Shown here piece by piece: positions 52,405 to 61,857 of a DNA stretch of 64,000 nucleotides. Position numbers and translations under genes: made by a program. Within the stretch, counting starts at the first letter, position 1. The number at the start of each line of letters is the position of its first letter. Below the pieces are notes generated by a model. That model had not been told where the DNA came from. It made no database searches and saw nothing but the letters and a program-made list of their open reading frames with translations. This stretch comes from an uncultured Roseovarius sp. (GTDB taxonomy: Bacteria; Pseudomonadota; Alphaproteobacteria; Rhodobacterales; Rhodobacteraceae): contig OX638333.1 in the NCBI GenBank assembly GCA_951812895.1, positions 3,576,001 through 3,640,000 of the forward strand. The letters run 5' to 3'.

Positions 52405-54086
52405 TGACGAAGCAGGAGCAGATCTCACGCCGCGATCCAGCGCGGGTTATGCGGTTAAAGCGACTGGGGTCGCTCCATCAATGTCGTCTTAGCTTTATGC
52501 GAACGTTGTCCCGACGTATGGCGGGTGAAGGATGGAAATTCTCGCGCCCTGTATTTGATATAGACGAAAAGGGCGTGGGCCACGCTGTATACTCCGCCCA
52601 TGGCCCTGAACGGACTTATTCGCTGGTTGCCTTTGCCCATGATCTGCCTGCGGAACTGCGCTCTGATCGTGTGATCGCAGAGGCATGGGATTGTACCTTT
52701 TCTCTGTATGATGGGGTGCCGGATACTGCAGACATCGACCGTTTACGCCAGAACGTACCCCTGCAGGAGGCGGGCCGCATCAGCAAAACCGAACTGTCCT
52801 TGTCTCGCGCCAACCGCTCTGTGCGGCTTTGGGCGCATGTTGTGGATGCTTTGACGGCTGGTGAACAGCCCGATCCGGAACAGATTGATCAGGTCGGCTA
52901 TCTGATGCGCACCACGGCTGTCTATGGTTCTGGCAAATTTGGCGCGGCGGATCGGCAGATGATCGAAGATCGAGAAGAGCTGCTGGCCCCGTTTCAGGCA
53001 GAAATGCTGTCCGTCTACCTGACCCGCACCTTTGTCCGCGATCTGGTTCAGCACATGGCGAATGCCAAAGGCGGCGCCCAGACTGCAACGCTGGACGCCG
53101 CTATTGCCCGCCGCCTTGGCATTGGCAATTCCACCGGGCTTGGCATGGCGCCCTTTATCCTCAACCATCCGATCCTGTTCAGCAACTGGATCATGGCCCG
53201 GGAAGAGGCAATCGCGCGGGTGCGCAGCGTTGCAAAAGCCAGTGACGAAGAGGTTGCCCGCTTTCGCGAACTCTTTGCCCGCAGTGAGCTTTTGGTCGAA
53301 AGGTGGCGCTCGGCCCACCCAACTCAGATTGAAAAACTGGCAGATCTGCGCCGCGATCTCGAAGCGCTGAGAGCCCACCTGGAAACCGCAGATTTGCAGG
53401 AAAATAATCCTTGGAACCGGTTGATTGAGTGGAGCGAGGATGCCCTGTCTGAAGAAGGGCAGGAATTTATTGCCTCGCTGATTCTGGAGCCTTATCCCGC
53501 CCTCGTGGACGGCCTGACGCAATGCATGGCGGACAAGAACAAAGACGCATTTCGCATCGACGGCGCTATGCCGGTTGAAGAGGCGCGCAACCTGATCTCG
53601 CAATGCTTTGGCTGGGCCAAGGGGTTAAGCTGGGGCGAGCATGAAAATTGCGCGCGTGCCTGGTATGTATCCGAGGAAAAGCTCGAACCACGCATGGGTG
53701 AACGGTTCGAAGAACCGATTGCCGATTATGAACAACCGCTTGCCCCCGCGCGTGATGCCGCCGCCGCTCTGGAAGCGCTTGACGGGTGGGACGGCACGGT
53801 ACCCGTTGCCAGCTTTCTGCTGAAACACCCGGAGCATCGCCACACGGTTCGTCGCGCCCAGATGAGCCGCGTGGCTCCTTATGGTGAAATTCAGGACAAC
53901 ACCATAAGCTCTGAGATTATGCCGATCGACATGCTGCGTGCCAAACTGTCCTTTTTCGGCGCAACCCACTTTGACCCGCGGTCAGACCGTTGGGTCCGCA
54001 TTTGCATGTATGCCGGCGCGCCTTACCCGGAAGAGCTGAGTTCGGAGTCTGCGGAATTGTGGGTTTATCCGGAGTTGCCTGAATGA
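52404..54086 (+). CDS. 560-aa protein of unknown function in the ALDH operon
   Basis: No catalytic motif is recognised. The N-terminus is basic (RRDPARVMRLKRLGSLHQCR, RRMAGEGW), then come an alpha/beta part (VYSAHGPERTYSLVAFAHDL), a segment VGYLMRTTAVYGSGKFGAAD, helices rich in charged residues, and near the end TISSEIMPIDMLRAKLSFFG followed by WVRICMYAGAPYP. There is no signal peptide or membrane helix, so it should be cytosolic. The start overlaps the M19-like stop (TAATG) and the end overlaps the next gene (ATGA), so it belongs to the same pathway. Possibly an enzyme of a poorly described family. Confidence 0.85.
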   Translation: MTKQEQISRRDPARVMRLKRLGSLHQCRLSFMRTLSRRMAGEGWKFSRPVFDIDEKGVGHAVYSAHGPERTYSLVAFAHDLPAELRSDRVIAEAWDCTFSLYDGVPDTADIDRLRQNVPLQEAGRISKTELSLSRANRSVRLWAHVVDALTAGEQPDPEQIDQVGYLMRTTAVYGSGKFGAADRQMIEDREELLAPFQAEMLSVYLTRTFVRDLVQHMANAKGGAQTATLDAAIARRLGIGNSTGLGMAPFILNHPILFSNWIMAREEAIARVRSVAKASDEEVARFRELFARSELLVERWRSAHPTQIEKLADLRRDLEALRAHLETADLQENNPWNRLIEWSEDALSEEGQEFIASLILEPYPALVDGLTQCMADKNKDAFRIDGAMPVEEARNLISQCFGWAKGLSWGEHENCARAWYVSEEKLEPRMGERFEEPIADYEQPLAPARDAAAALEALDGWDGTVPVASFLLKHPEHRHTVRRAQMSRVAPYGEIQDNTISSEIMPIDMLRAKLSFFGATHFDPRSDRWVRICMYAGAPYPEELSSESAELWVYPELPE

Positions 54087-54715
54087 GTTATTCTCTGAAC
54101 GAAGTCGAAGGGACCTCGAAAAAGGCAACCCGCGGCGCCGGTTACAGCTGGGGATTGGCGGAAGAAGCGGCCAAAGCCACGCGGTTCTTGTGCAGAAACA
54201 GCTGCGATGGGGTTGCTGCGTTGGCGACTGTGCTGCGTGAAACGGATGGCAAAAATTTGACAGATTTAACTCCGCAATCCACGGACGACGATTGGCGTGG
54301 TGCACCCGTGCTTTGCCCGTTAATCGCCGGGGCTTCGGTTGCCGATCATGCCTTTCTCCTTCCGACCAAGCCTTTGATATTGAACGATGTTATTTGCCCA
54401 GAGCTGTTACTGCCTTTCGTGGCCTTGGCTGCATCCCAGTTAGAGCAAAACGTTGCGTTGACCTGTGGCGAAATCCATTGCGTAACCGATGGCAAGTCCC
54501 TGTCTTTGAATGGTGACTTGCCTGATCGCGCTTCAATGGTTTCGATCCAACTTGAAAGCGCCCCTTGTTCGAATACCAATCCAACGGCAGACCGCGCCCA
54601 CCCCGCGCCGGAAACCTGGGCAGCGCTCCTTACACTCGCGCATCGTACATACGCTCCGGCGACAGCTGAATCGCGTGAAAAGGGTGCCGGGGCAGGGCTC
54701 ACCGATAACGACTAA
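54083..54715 (+). CDS. DUF3726-like protein, partner of the 560-aa gene
   Basis: 210 aa. SLNEVEGTSKKATRGAGYSW followed by GLAEEAAKATRFL matches the start I associate with DUF3726 proteins of marine alphaproteobacteria. The remainder is hydrophobic-patterned without a clear active site; one LPFVALAASQLEQNVALTCG segment resembles a beta-helix-beta unit. Coupled to the previous gene by ATGA overlap. Fourth and last gene of the operon, followed by a hairpin. Function unknown. Confidence 0.75.
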   Translation: MSYSLNEVEGTSKKATRGAGYSWGLAEEAAKATRFLCRNSCDGVAALATVLRETDGKNLTDLTPQSTDDDWRGAPVLCPLIAGASVADHAFLLPTKPLILNDVICPELLLPFVALAASQLEQNVALTCGEIHCVTDGKSLSLNGDLPDRASMVSIQLESAPCSNTNPTADRAHPAPETWAALLTLAHRTYAPATAESREKGAGAGLTDND

Positions 54716-54729
54716 TCGAACTTTGAATT

Positions 54730-54764
54730 CTGCGCGGGGGGCTACGCCCCTCGATTCCGCGCAG
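54730..54764 (+). terminator. Hairpin after the ALDH operon
   Basis: Outer stem CTGCGCGG / CCGCGCAG and inner stem GGGGC / GCCCC, 14 bases after the DUF3726-like stop. There is no T-run, so read-through towards trkA is possible. Confidence 0.5.
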
Positions 54765-54929
54765 GGTGCTTTGCTCGACGGGCCGCAACCGACCCCGGCC
54801 ACCGCTGTCACCGCCCTCATTTTCTTTGAGTGAGCTAATTCAGCGTTTCGCCCGCGTCAGACAAAGGAATTGACCACTCCTTACCCATCTGTCATTCAAC
54901 AGGTCCGTAAACGGGATGAGGCAAGCACC

Positions 54930-56306
54930 ATGAAGGTCATCATCTGCGGCGCCGGTCAGGTCGGTTGGCAGATCGCGCGGCACCTGTCGGGCGAAAAGAA
55001 CGATGTAACGGTCGTGGATAACAATCCCGATCTGGTTCGCCGTGCAACTGATACGCTTGATGTACAGGGTCTTGCCGGTTTTGCCAGCTACCCTGACATT
55101 CTCGAACGCGCAGGCGCGCGTGATGCGGACATGATCATCGCAGCCACCCATTCGGACGAGGTCAATATGGTGACCTGCCAGGTGGCGCATTCGGTCTTTG
55201 CCATTTCGCGCAAGATCGCCCGACTGCGCAGCCAATCCTATCTCGATGCGATTTATTCTGATCTTTATCGCCGGGACCACATGCCGATTGACGTGGTGAT
55301 CAGCCCCGAACGCGAAGTGGCCGATGCGGCACTGCAACGTCTGGCCGCACCGGCCGCGTTTGACACAGAGACATTCCTTGGCGGTAAGGCTCAGTTGCTC
55401 GGCCTGCGCCTTGACGAAGAATGCCCGGTCCTCAACACGCCCTTGCGGCAGCTTAATGATCTGTTCTCCACCCTGCGGGTGGTTGTTCTGGCGGTGCGGC
55501 GCGAAGGGCGTATTTTTGCACCCGATGCGGGCGACCAGCTTTTTGCCGGGGACGAGGCTTATGTCTTTGCCCCACTCGAAGATATTCCCCGCACACTTGA
55601 GGTGTTTGGCAAATCAGACAAGAAACAGGAACGGCTGGTCATTGTCGGAGGTGGCAATATCGGGCTCGCCGTGGCCCAGTCCCTCGAAGCAAGCGGCGGG
55701 CGCAGTCGCGCCAAGGTGATTGAGCGGGAACGCAAATGTGCCGAGCGTGCCGCTGACGAGCTTGAGCGTACAATTGTCCTGAACGGCGACGGGTTGGATT
55801 CGTCTTTGCTGAGTGAAGCCGGCATTGCACGTGCTGACGCAATCCTCGCGGTCACCGATGACGACAAAACCAACATGCTTTCTGCCGTCCGCGCCAAAGC
55901 CGAAGGCTGTTCTTACGCCATCGCCTTGATCAACGACCCAACGCTGCTGCCGTTGATGGAACCGCTAGGCATCGACGCCTACATCAATCCGCGCGCCACC
56001 ACGGTCAGTTCAATCCTGCGGCACATCCGGCATGGCAAGGTGCGTGCTGTTTATTCAATCGGCGATGCAGAGGCCGAAGTGATTGAGGCCGAAGTTCTCA
56101 GCACCTCCAACATTGCCGGAACGGCGATCCGGGATATTGATTTCCCCGAAGGCGTGCTTGTCGGTGGCGTGCTCAAAGGCAAAGAAATCGTCAAACCCAC
56201 CGGTGGCTTGCGGATCGAGGCGGGCGATGTGATCGTGCTCTTTTCCCTTGCGGCAGACGTGGCAGAGGTAGAGCAGCTGCTGCAGGTCTCGATCGACTTT
56301 TTCTGA
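54930..56306 (+). CDS. trkA: Trk potassium uptake regulator TrkA
   Basis: 458-aa peripheral NAD-binding subunit of the Trk K+ channel. Two repeats of TrkA-N/TrkA-C: first Rossmann motif MKVIICGAGQVGWQIARHL with VVDNNPD; second ERLVIVGGGNIGLAVAQSLE, with DDDKTNMLSAVRAKAEG. The ATG at 54930 starts directly with the Rossmann strand; an in-frame upstream start adds 20 residues of no family character. Ten bases to trkH, so the two are co-transcribed. Confidence 0.94.
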   Translation: MKVIICGAGQVGWQIARHLSGEKNDVTVVDNNPDLVRRATDTLDVQGLAGFASYPDILERAGARDADMIIAATHSDEVNMVTCQVAHSVFAISRKIARLRSQSYLDAIYSDLYRRDHMPIDVVISPEREVADAALQRLAAPAAFDTETFLGGKAQLLGLRLDEECPVLNTPLRQLNDLFSTLRVVVLAVRREGRIFAPDAGDQLFAGDEAYVFAPLEDIPRTLEVFGKSDKKQERLVIVGGGNIGLAVAQSLEASGGRSRAKVIERERKCAERAADELERTIVLNGDGLDSSLLSEAGIARADAILAVTDDDKTNMLSAVRAKAEGCSYAIALINDPTLLPLMEPLGIDAYINPRATTVSSILRHIRHGKVRAVYSIGDAEAEVIEAEVLSTSNIAGTAIRDIDFPEGVLVGGVLKGKEIVKPTGGLRIEAGDVIVLFSLAADVAEVEQLLQVSIDFF

Positions 56307-56316
56307 GGGGTCCAGC

Positions 56317-57834
56317 GTGCGTATCCTGAGCTTTCCCCTGATTTTAGTCCTGACCGGGGTGTCAGCCCTGTCTATGTTCATCCCGGCCATTTACGCGCTG
56401 GTACAGGACGACCATTCCGTGGCCCGTGCCTTTTTCTATTCCGGCGTGTTGGGGCTGGCGCTGGTGCTGGTGGTCGCTTTGGCGATGAGCGGTCGAAAAA
56501 GAAGCGACAATACCGACCGTGAAAATCTTTGGTCGCTCTGTTTGGCCTATATTGCCCTGCCACTGTTCATGGCGGTGCCGTTTCATGACGGGCTGGAAAA
56601 CACCAGTTTTCTCAATGCCTACTTTGAAATGGTATCCTGTCTGACCACCACAGGCGCCACCCTGTTTGATGTTCCCGGTCGTCTGGTCGACACGCTGCAC
56701 CTTTGGCGCGGGATGGTGGGTTGGATGGGGGGTCTCCTGATCTGGATCGCGGCCTCTGCAGTGCTTGCCCCATTGCACCTTGGAGGGTTCGAAGTGACCG
56801 CCACCGCAGAGCCGGGTCAAAGCGCCGGTGCGCGCTATGACAGGTTCCAGCGGGCCAGCTCTGCCCGACGCATCCGGTTGATCACCACACAGCTTGCCCC
56901 AATCTATATCAGCTTAACCGGTGCGGTCTGGCTGTTGCTGGTGATCGCGGGCGACGCGCCACTTGTCGCCGTAGTGCATGCAATGTCAACTTTGGCCACC
57001 AGTGGTATTTCCCCGATTGCAGGCGTGCCAGAGGCCCAGTCGGGGCTGGTGGGTGAGGGCATCATCTTTTTGTTCTTGCTGTTCGCCCTGTCGCGTCTGA
57101 CTTTTTCATCTGACACGATCACAACGGTCCGTCCGGGGCTGCATAACGACCCTGAATTCCGCCTCGGCATGTTGTTGGTCATCGGCGTCCCGGTGGTGCT
57201 GTTCATCCGCCATTGGCTGGGTGCGATCGAGGTCAACGCCTTTGAAAACCTGGGCGCCGCGCTGGCCGCTCTCTGGGGCGGCATGTTCACGGTTCTGTCG
57301 TTCCTGTCGACCACAGGGTTCGAAAGCGCCGCCTGGTCCGAGGCGCGCGGCTGGTCGGGGCTTGGCACGCCGGGCCTGATACTGCTGGGTCTGTCGCTGA
57401 TCGGTGGCGGGGTGGCCACTACGGCAGGGGGGGTCAAACTGCTCCGGGTCTATGCACTATATCTGAACGGACGGAGGGAAATGGAGCGATTGGTGCACCC
57501 GTCCTCTGTTGGCCATTCCAGAGGCGGCAGCCGCCGCATTCGCCGACAGGGCGCCTTTATCGCATGGATTTTCTTCATGCTGTTCGCCCTCTCGCTGGCG
57601 CTTGTGGCTGTATGCCTCGCCGCCTTGGGGCAGGATTTTGAATCCGCGATTGTGCTAGGCATTTCAGCGCTCTCTACCACCGGGCCACTTGTCACCGCGG
57701 CGGTTGAAACGCCGCTGAACCTGCTGGAAATGGAAGCGGGCGCCAAGCTTGTCCTGTGTGCGGCTATGGTATTGGGGCGCCTTGAAACCCTTGCAATCAT
57801 TGCACTTCTCAATCCCGGCCTGTGGCGTGATTGA
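56317..57834 (+). CDS. trkH: Trk potassium uptake channel TrkH
   Basis: 505-aa membrane channel with about 10 helices and four P-loop repeats; filter-like glycines occur in SCLTTTGATLFD, LATSGISPIAG, FLSTTGFESAAW and ALSTTGPLVTAA. GTG start behind GAGGGG. It pairs with TrkA for potassium import. Confidence 0.94.
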   Translation: MRILSFPLILVLTGVSALSMFIPAIYALVQDDHSVARAFFYSGVLGLALVLVVALAMSGRKRSDNTDRENLWSLCLAYIALPLFMAVPFHDGLENTSFLNAYFEMVSCLTTTGATLFDVPGRLVDTLHLWRGMVGWMGGLLIWIAASAVLAPLHLGGFEVTATAEPGQSAGARYDRFQRASSARRIRLITTQLAPIYISLTGAVWLLLVIAGDAPLVAVVHAMSTLATSGISPIAGVPEAQSGLVGEGIIFLFLLFALSRLTFSSDTITTVRPGLHNDPEFRLGMLLVIGVPVVLFIRHWLGAIEVNAFENLGAALAALWGGMFTVLSFLSTTGFESAAWSEARGWSGLGTPGLILLGLSLIGGGVATTAGGVKLLRVYALYLNGRREMERLVHPSSVGHSRGGSRRIRRQGAFIAWIFFMLFALSLALVAVCLAALGQDFESAIVLGISALSTTGPLVTAAVETPLNLLEMEAGAKLVLCAAMVLGRLETLAIIALLNPGLWRD

Positions 57835-57904
57835 TACGTTTTACGGCGTGCAACCTGCAACGAATTGATTTTAGGGCTGGAAACTCGGAATTTCACACTC
57901 CATA

Positions 57905-57920
57905 CTCCCCGGATGGGGAG
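57905..57920 (+). terminator. Small hairpin between trkH and hfq
   Basis: CTCCCC, GGAT, GGGGAG about 70 bases after the trkH stop and 49 before hfq. Short, with no T-run; it could be a weak terminator or part of the hfq leader. Confidence 0.3.
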
Positions 57921-57968
57921 ATCTCCTGCGGCATTCAGCGTGGGCAAGAACAAAGGCATTGATTGACT

Positions 57969-58208
57969 ATGGCGACGGACAGACAAAATTTACAGGACGC
58001 GTTCCTGAACCAGGTACGCAAGACCAAGATTCCGGTTACTGCATTTCTGATCAACGGGGTAAAACTTCAGGGCGTGATTACTTGGTTCGACAATTTTTGT
58101 ATCCTGCTGCGCCGGGACGGTCAGTCACAACTGGTGTATAAACACGCGGTGTCTACGATTATGCCCTCGCAGCCGGTCAACCTTTATGATGGTGACGACG
58201 CTTCTTGA
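57969..58208 (+). CDS. hfq: RNA chaperone Hfq
   Basis: 79 aa, typical of alphaproteobacterial Hfq, which lack the long C-terminal tail. Sm1 motif: [20 protein letters not shown]; Sm2: [10 protein letters not shown]. It forms a hexameric ring that pairs sRNAs with mRNAs. The ATG at 57969 is preferred to the TTG six bases upstream. Its stop overlaps the TTG start of hflX (TTGA). Confidence 0.96.
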   Translation: MATDRQNLQDAFLNQVRKTKIPVTAFLINGVKLQGVITWFDNFCILLRRDGQSQLVYKHAVSTIMPSQPVNLYDGDDAS

Positions 58209-59482
58209 CCGAAACGGCTAAGGCGGCCACCCGTGCATGGGTGCTGCATCCTGACATTCCTGGCGGGGGCGTCCCCCGTAAACCTGCTCTGGCTCTGGAA
58301 GAGGCGGTAGCGCTTGCCCATGCATTGCCGGGGCTTGAGGTGCTGGGCGGGGATGTGATCCGTCTGTCCCGGCCTCATCCTGGTACGCTGTTCGGCAAAG
58401 GCAAAATCAAAGAAATCCGCGGGTTTGTTGAAGCAGAAGAACTGGACCTTCTCCTGATCGACGGCCCGGTCAGCCCGGTGCAGCAGCGCAATCTTGAAAA
58501 AGCGCTTGGGTTAAAGCTGCTGGATCGGACCGGCCTGATCCTTGAGATTTTCAGCGACCGCGCTGCCACCCGCGAAGGTGTGCTTCAGGTGGAAATGGCG
58601 GCGCTCAGCTATCAACGCACCCGTCTGGTGCGCGCCTGGACCCACCTGGAACGCCAGCGTGGCGGGCTTGGGTTTGTCGGCGGTCCGGGTGAAACCCAGA
58701 TCGAGGCGGACCGCCGCGCCATTGATGATCAACTGACCCGGCTGCGCAGACAGCTGCAAAAGGTGGTCAAAACCCGGGGTCTGCACCGCGCGGCACGGGC
58801 CAAGGTTCCTTTTCCCATTGTGGCACTTGCAGGGTACACAAACGCCGGGAAATCCACACTTTTCAACCGCCTGACCGGCGCAGACGTGATGGTAAAGGAT
58901 ATGCTCTTTGCCACGCTTGACCCGACCATGCGCCGGATCGAGCTTCCGGGGCAGGGGCCCGAGATTATCCTGTCCGATACCGTGGGCTTTATCAGCGATT
59001 TGCCGACAGAACTGGTCGCGGCCTTTCGCGCCACATTGGAAGAGGTGACCGCGGCCGATCTGATCGTGCATGTGCGCGACATCTCGCATCCCGAATCCGA
59101 AGAACAGGCCGCCGATGTGCGCGCCATTCTGGACAGTCTTGGCGTGGATCAGGACACCCCGCAGATGGAGATCTGGAACAAGATCGACCTTCTGGACGAA
59201 GACGCCCGGGTTGAGTCTGAAAACCGCGCTGCCCGATCTGACAATGTGCTTCTTTTGTCTGCTGTGACCGGCGAAGGGATCGAAGGTTTTTGTACAGAGG
59301 TCGGCCTTAAACTGACCGGAAAAACTTTTGAAAGCACCATTGAACTTGGTTTCAAGGAAGGGCGCAAACGCGCATGGCTCTTTGAAAAGGGGCTGGTGAC
59401 GGACGAGGCTCAGACAGACGGCGGTTATGCTCTGACTGTCTACTGGACAGAAAAGCAGAGGGCGCAGTTTGAAAAGCTTTAG
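58205..59482 (+). CDS. hflX: Ribosome-associated GTPase HflX
   Basis: 425 aa. N-terminal HflX domain with [20 protein letters not shown] and [21 protein letters not shown]1 motif [21 protein letters not shown]3 [12 protein letters not shown]4 IWNKIDLL; linker with [12 protein letters not shown]. It splits or rescues stalled ribosomes. Probable TTG start coupled to hfq. A weak palindrome around 59503-59523 follows. Confidence 0.95.
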   Translation: MTETAKAATRAWVLHPDIPGGGVPRKPALALEEAVALAHALPGLEVLGGDVIRLSRPHPGTLFGKGKIKEIRGFVEAEELDLLLIDGPVSPVQQRNLEKALGLKLLDRTGLILEIFSDRAATREGVLQVEMAALSYQRTRLVRAWTHLERQRGGLGFVGGPGETQIEADRRAIDDQLTRLRRQLQKVVKTRGLHRAARAKVPFPIVALAGYTNAGKSTLFNRLTGADVMVKDMLFATLDPTMRRIELPGQGPEIILSDTVGFISDLPTELVAAFRATLEEVTAADLIVHVRDISHPESEEQAADVRAILDSLGVDQDTPQMEIWNKIDLLDEDARVESENRAARSDNVLLLSAVTGEGIEGFCTEVGLKLTGKTFESTIELGFKEGRKRAWLFEKGLVTDEAQTDGGYALTVYWTEKQRAQFEKL

Positions 59483-59589
59483 CGGCTGCGGGATTGTTTA
59501 TTGATCAAGACAGATGTCTGATCTGAGCCCTAAGCGTGTAATGCTGCGATTTGTTCGAATTGGAGCAATGCAACGGTGAGCAGGCATTA

Positions 59590-61857
59590 CTAAAAAGGTG
59601 AATGGTCCGAACCTGCAAGCTCAACTTCGACCAGGCATGAATGTGCAATGGGGCCTTGACCCAGCTTGGATGTGCCTTTGTCGAGGCAGAGTACGTTGGG
59701 GTTACCTTGTCGGCACAAGTCAGTACTATCCCTCACATCTAACCATGCGCCGGTACTGATCTGGATAACACCTGGGCGGATGTTTTCAGATAGAACCGCT
59801 GCACAGAGGCAAGCACCACGGTTATTGAATACTCTGATGATATCGTGCTGTCTGATCCCTCGCGCGGTGGCATCTGCGGGATGTAACAGGGTGGGTTCAT
59901 GTCCCGCGATGCGATCTGTCTGAGACAGCGGTCCGTGATCAAGCTGGCTGTGCAGTTTGTTTTTGGGCTGGTTGGAGATCAGATGCAGCTGGCTTTCCTT
60001 GGCGCTTCCCAGCCATTCTGCTGGGTCCATCCAGCTTGGGTGGCCGGGACAATCGCTATGGCCAAAACCAGCAATCCGTTCCGAGAAAATCTCAATCTTG
60101 CCACTTGGCGTGCGAAGCCGGTACGCCTCCGGGTCAGCTCTGAAATCTTCAAGCATGACATGCGACGTTTCCGGCACAGGCAGCTTGTACCAGCCTTTGG
60201 CGCGCAATTCGTCAAACGGCGGCAGGTCAACCTTGACCCGCGCGGCAGATTGGCGCGAGGCATCGTAAAGCCACCTGATCCACTCGCCAACATCGCGCCT
60301 TTCAGTATATTTTTCTTCGATACCCAGATGTTGGGCGATGCCCCGGAAAATGTCGTAGTCATCTCGCGCCTGACCTGCGGGCGGTACCGCCTGATCCATC
60401 ATCACCAAATAGGGATCGCGTGGCGAGAGTGTAATGTCGTTGCGTTCCAGCGGTGTGGTGCAAGGCAGGACGATATCAGCGTGTTGCGCCAGGGCATTCC
60501 AGCACCAGTCGCTGACAATCACTGTCTCGGGCCTGGCCCAGGCACGGCGCAGGCGGTTCAGGTCCTGATGGTGATGGAACGGATTGCCACCTGCCCACCA
60601 GACCAACCGCGTGTCGGGATAGGTGTGAGTTTTTCCATTGTAGTCGAATGATCCGCCCGGATTTTCCAGTAAATCGGTGATGCGGGCCACGGGAATGAAG
60701 GTTTTGACCCTGTTGCGCCCCTGCGGCAGCGCCTGAAACCGGGGCGACGCGCGTTCCAGCCCAACGGTGTTTGTCGCACCATAGCCAAACCCGATACCTC
60801 CCCCAGACAGGCCGATCTGTCCCAGCATCGCGGCCAGAACAGTGCCCAGCCAGAACGGTTGTTCGCCGTGATCTTGCCGGGTCAGGGACCACGCCACCGA
60901 AATCATGGTACGCCCCTTCGCCATGCGGCGCGCCAGGGTGCGGATCGTATCAGCAGGCAAGTCGCAGATGTCAGCGGCCCAATCTGCGGTTTTGGCGAAA
61001 CCATCACTCTCGCCAGCCAGGTAGGCGGCGAATTGGTCAAAGCCAACCGTATAACGGTCGAGAAAGGCGCGGTCTGCCAAATCTTCGCTCAACAGCACAT
61101 ACGCCAGACCGATCATGAGTGCTGCATCTGTTGACGGTCGCGGCGCCAGCCAATCCGCCTCAAGCGCCTCTGGTACATCCGACTTAAGCGGCGATATGTT
61201 GATGAAGTCAACGCCCGCGGCTTTTGCCTCCAGCAATGCGGGACCGGTACGGTGCGCGCCCACGCCGCCCTGTCCGATAACAGCATTTTTCAACGGCAAC
61301 CCGCCAAAGGCCACCATCAGATCGCAGTCACTGATGATCGACTGCCAGCTGGACGCGCCATAGATAAACTCAGCCCCACCCAGAACATGCGGCAGGATCA
61401 CTTCGCCAGCAGCAAGACTGTAGGTGTTCACCGATTTGGTAAAGCCACCCAGCAGGTTCAGAAACCGCTTCAGGTGGCCTTGCGCATGATGGAACCGCCC
61501 TGCGCTGGCCCAGCCATAGGACCCCGCAAATATGCTTTCGTTGCCATGGGTGTCGATCACGCGGCGCAGTTCTTTGGCGACCAGCCGCTCGGCTTCGTCC
61601 CAGCTGACCTCGACAAAATCCTCCTTGCCGCGCAGATGGCCGCCCGTGCCCGGCCCACCCTCCAGCCAGCTTTTGCGCACCATCGGGGCGGTGATCCGGT
61701 CCGGCCCGTTCAGCACACCGACATAGCCCTGCCCGATGGGCGAAGGATCAGGGTCTTCCTCAAACGGATGCAGGGCCACAACCTCGCCATCCCGTGCCTC
61801 GACCCGGTAGGTGCCCCAGTGAAAACTGGTCAGCGGAAGGTCACGTCTGTCCGTCAC
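59590..61857 (-). CDS. Cytoplasmic molybdopterin oxidoreductase, BisC/DMSO-reductase family
   Basis: 755 aa. It begins LTSFHWGTYRVEARDGEVVA, without a twin-arginine signal, and lacks the N-terminal iron-sulfur cysteines, like biotin-sulfoxide reductase BisC. SYGWASAGRFHHAQGHLKRF contains the Ser expected to ligate Mo. Further family parts are WSLTRQDHGEQPFWLGTVLA, NPFHHHQDLNRLRRAW and HSQLDHG near the C-terminus. It may reduce S- or N-oxides, or oxidise a substrate, in the cytoplasm. The start overlaps the acyl-CoA ligase stop (ATGA). Confidence 0.88.
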   Translation of the reverse strand: MTDRRDLPLTSFHWGTYRVEARDGEVVALHPFEEDPDPSPIGQGYVGVLNGPDRITAPMVRKSWLEGGPGTGGHLRGKEDFVEVSWDEAERLVAKELRRVIDTHGNESIFAGSYGWASAGRFHHAQGHLKRFLNLLGGFTKSVNTYSLAAGEVILPHVLGGAEFIYGASSWQSIISDCDLMVAFGGLPLKNAVIGQGGVGAHRTGPALLEAKAAGVDFINISPLKSDVPEALEADWLAPRPSTDAALMIGLAYVLLSEDLADRAFLDRYTVGFDQFAAYLAGESDGFAKTADWAADICDLPADTIRTLARRMAKGRTMISVAWSLTRQDHGEQPFWLGTVLAAMLGQIGLSGGGIGFGYGATNTVGLERASPRFQALPQGRNRVKTFIPVARITDLLENPGGSFDYNGKTHTYPDTRLVWWAGGNPFHHHQDLNRLRRAWARPETVIVSDWCWNALAQHADIVLPCTTPLERNDITLSPRDPYLVMMDQAVPPAGQARDDYDIFRGIAQHLGIEEKYTERRDVGEWIRWLYDASRQSAARVKVDLPPFDELRAKGWYKLPVPETSHVMLEDFRADPEAYRLRTPSGKIEIFSERIAGFGHSDCPGHPSWMDPAEWLGSAKESQLHLISNQPKNKLHSQLDHGPLSQTDRIAGHEPTLLHPADATARGIRQHDIIRVFNNRGACLCAAVLSENIRPGVIQISTGAWLDVRDSTDLCRQGNPNVLCLDKGTSKLGQGPIAHSCLVEVELAGSDHSPF

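Noticed and set aside
54510-54833. 107-codon open frame running over the end of the DUF3726-like gene
   Set aside because: It is out of frame with the coupled gene and crosses the operon's terminal hairpin.
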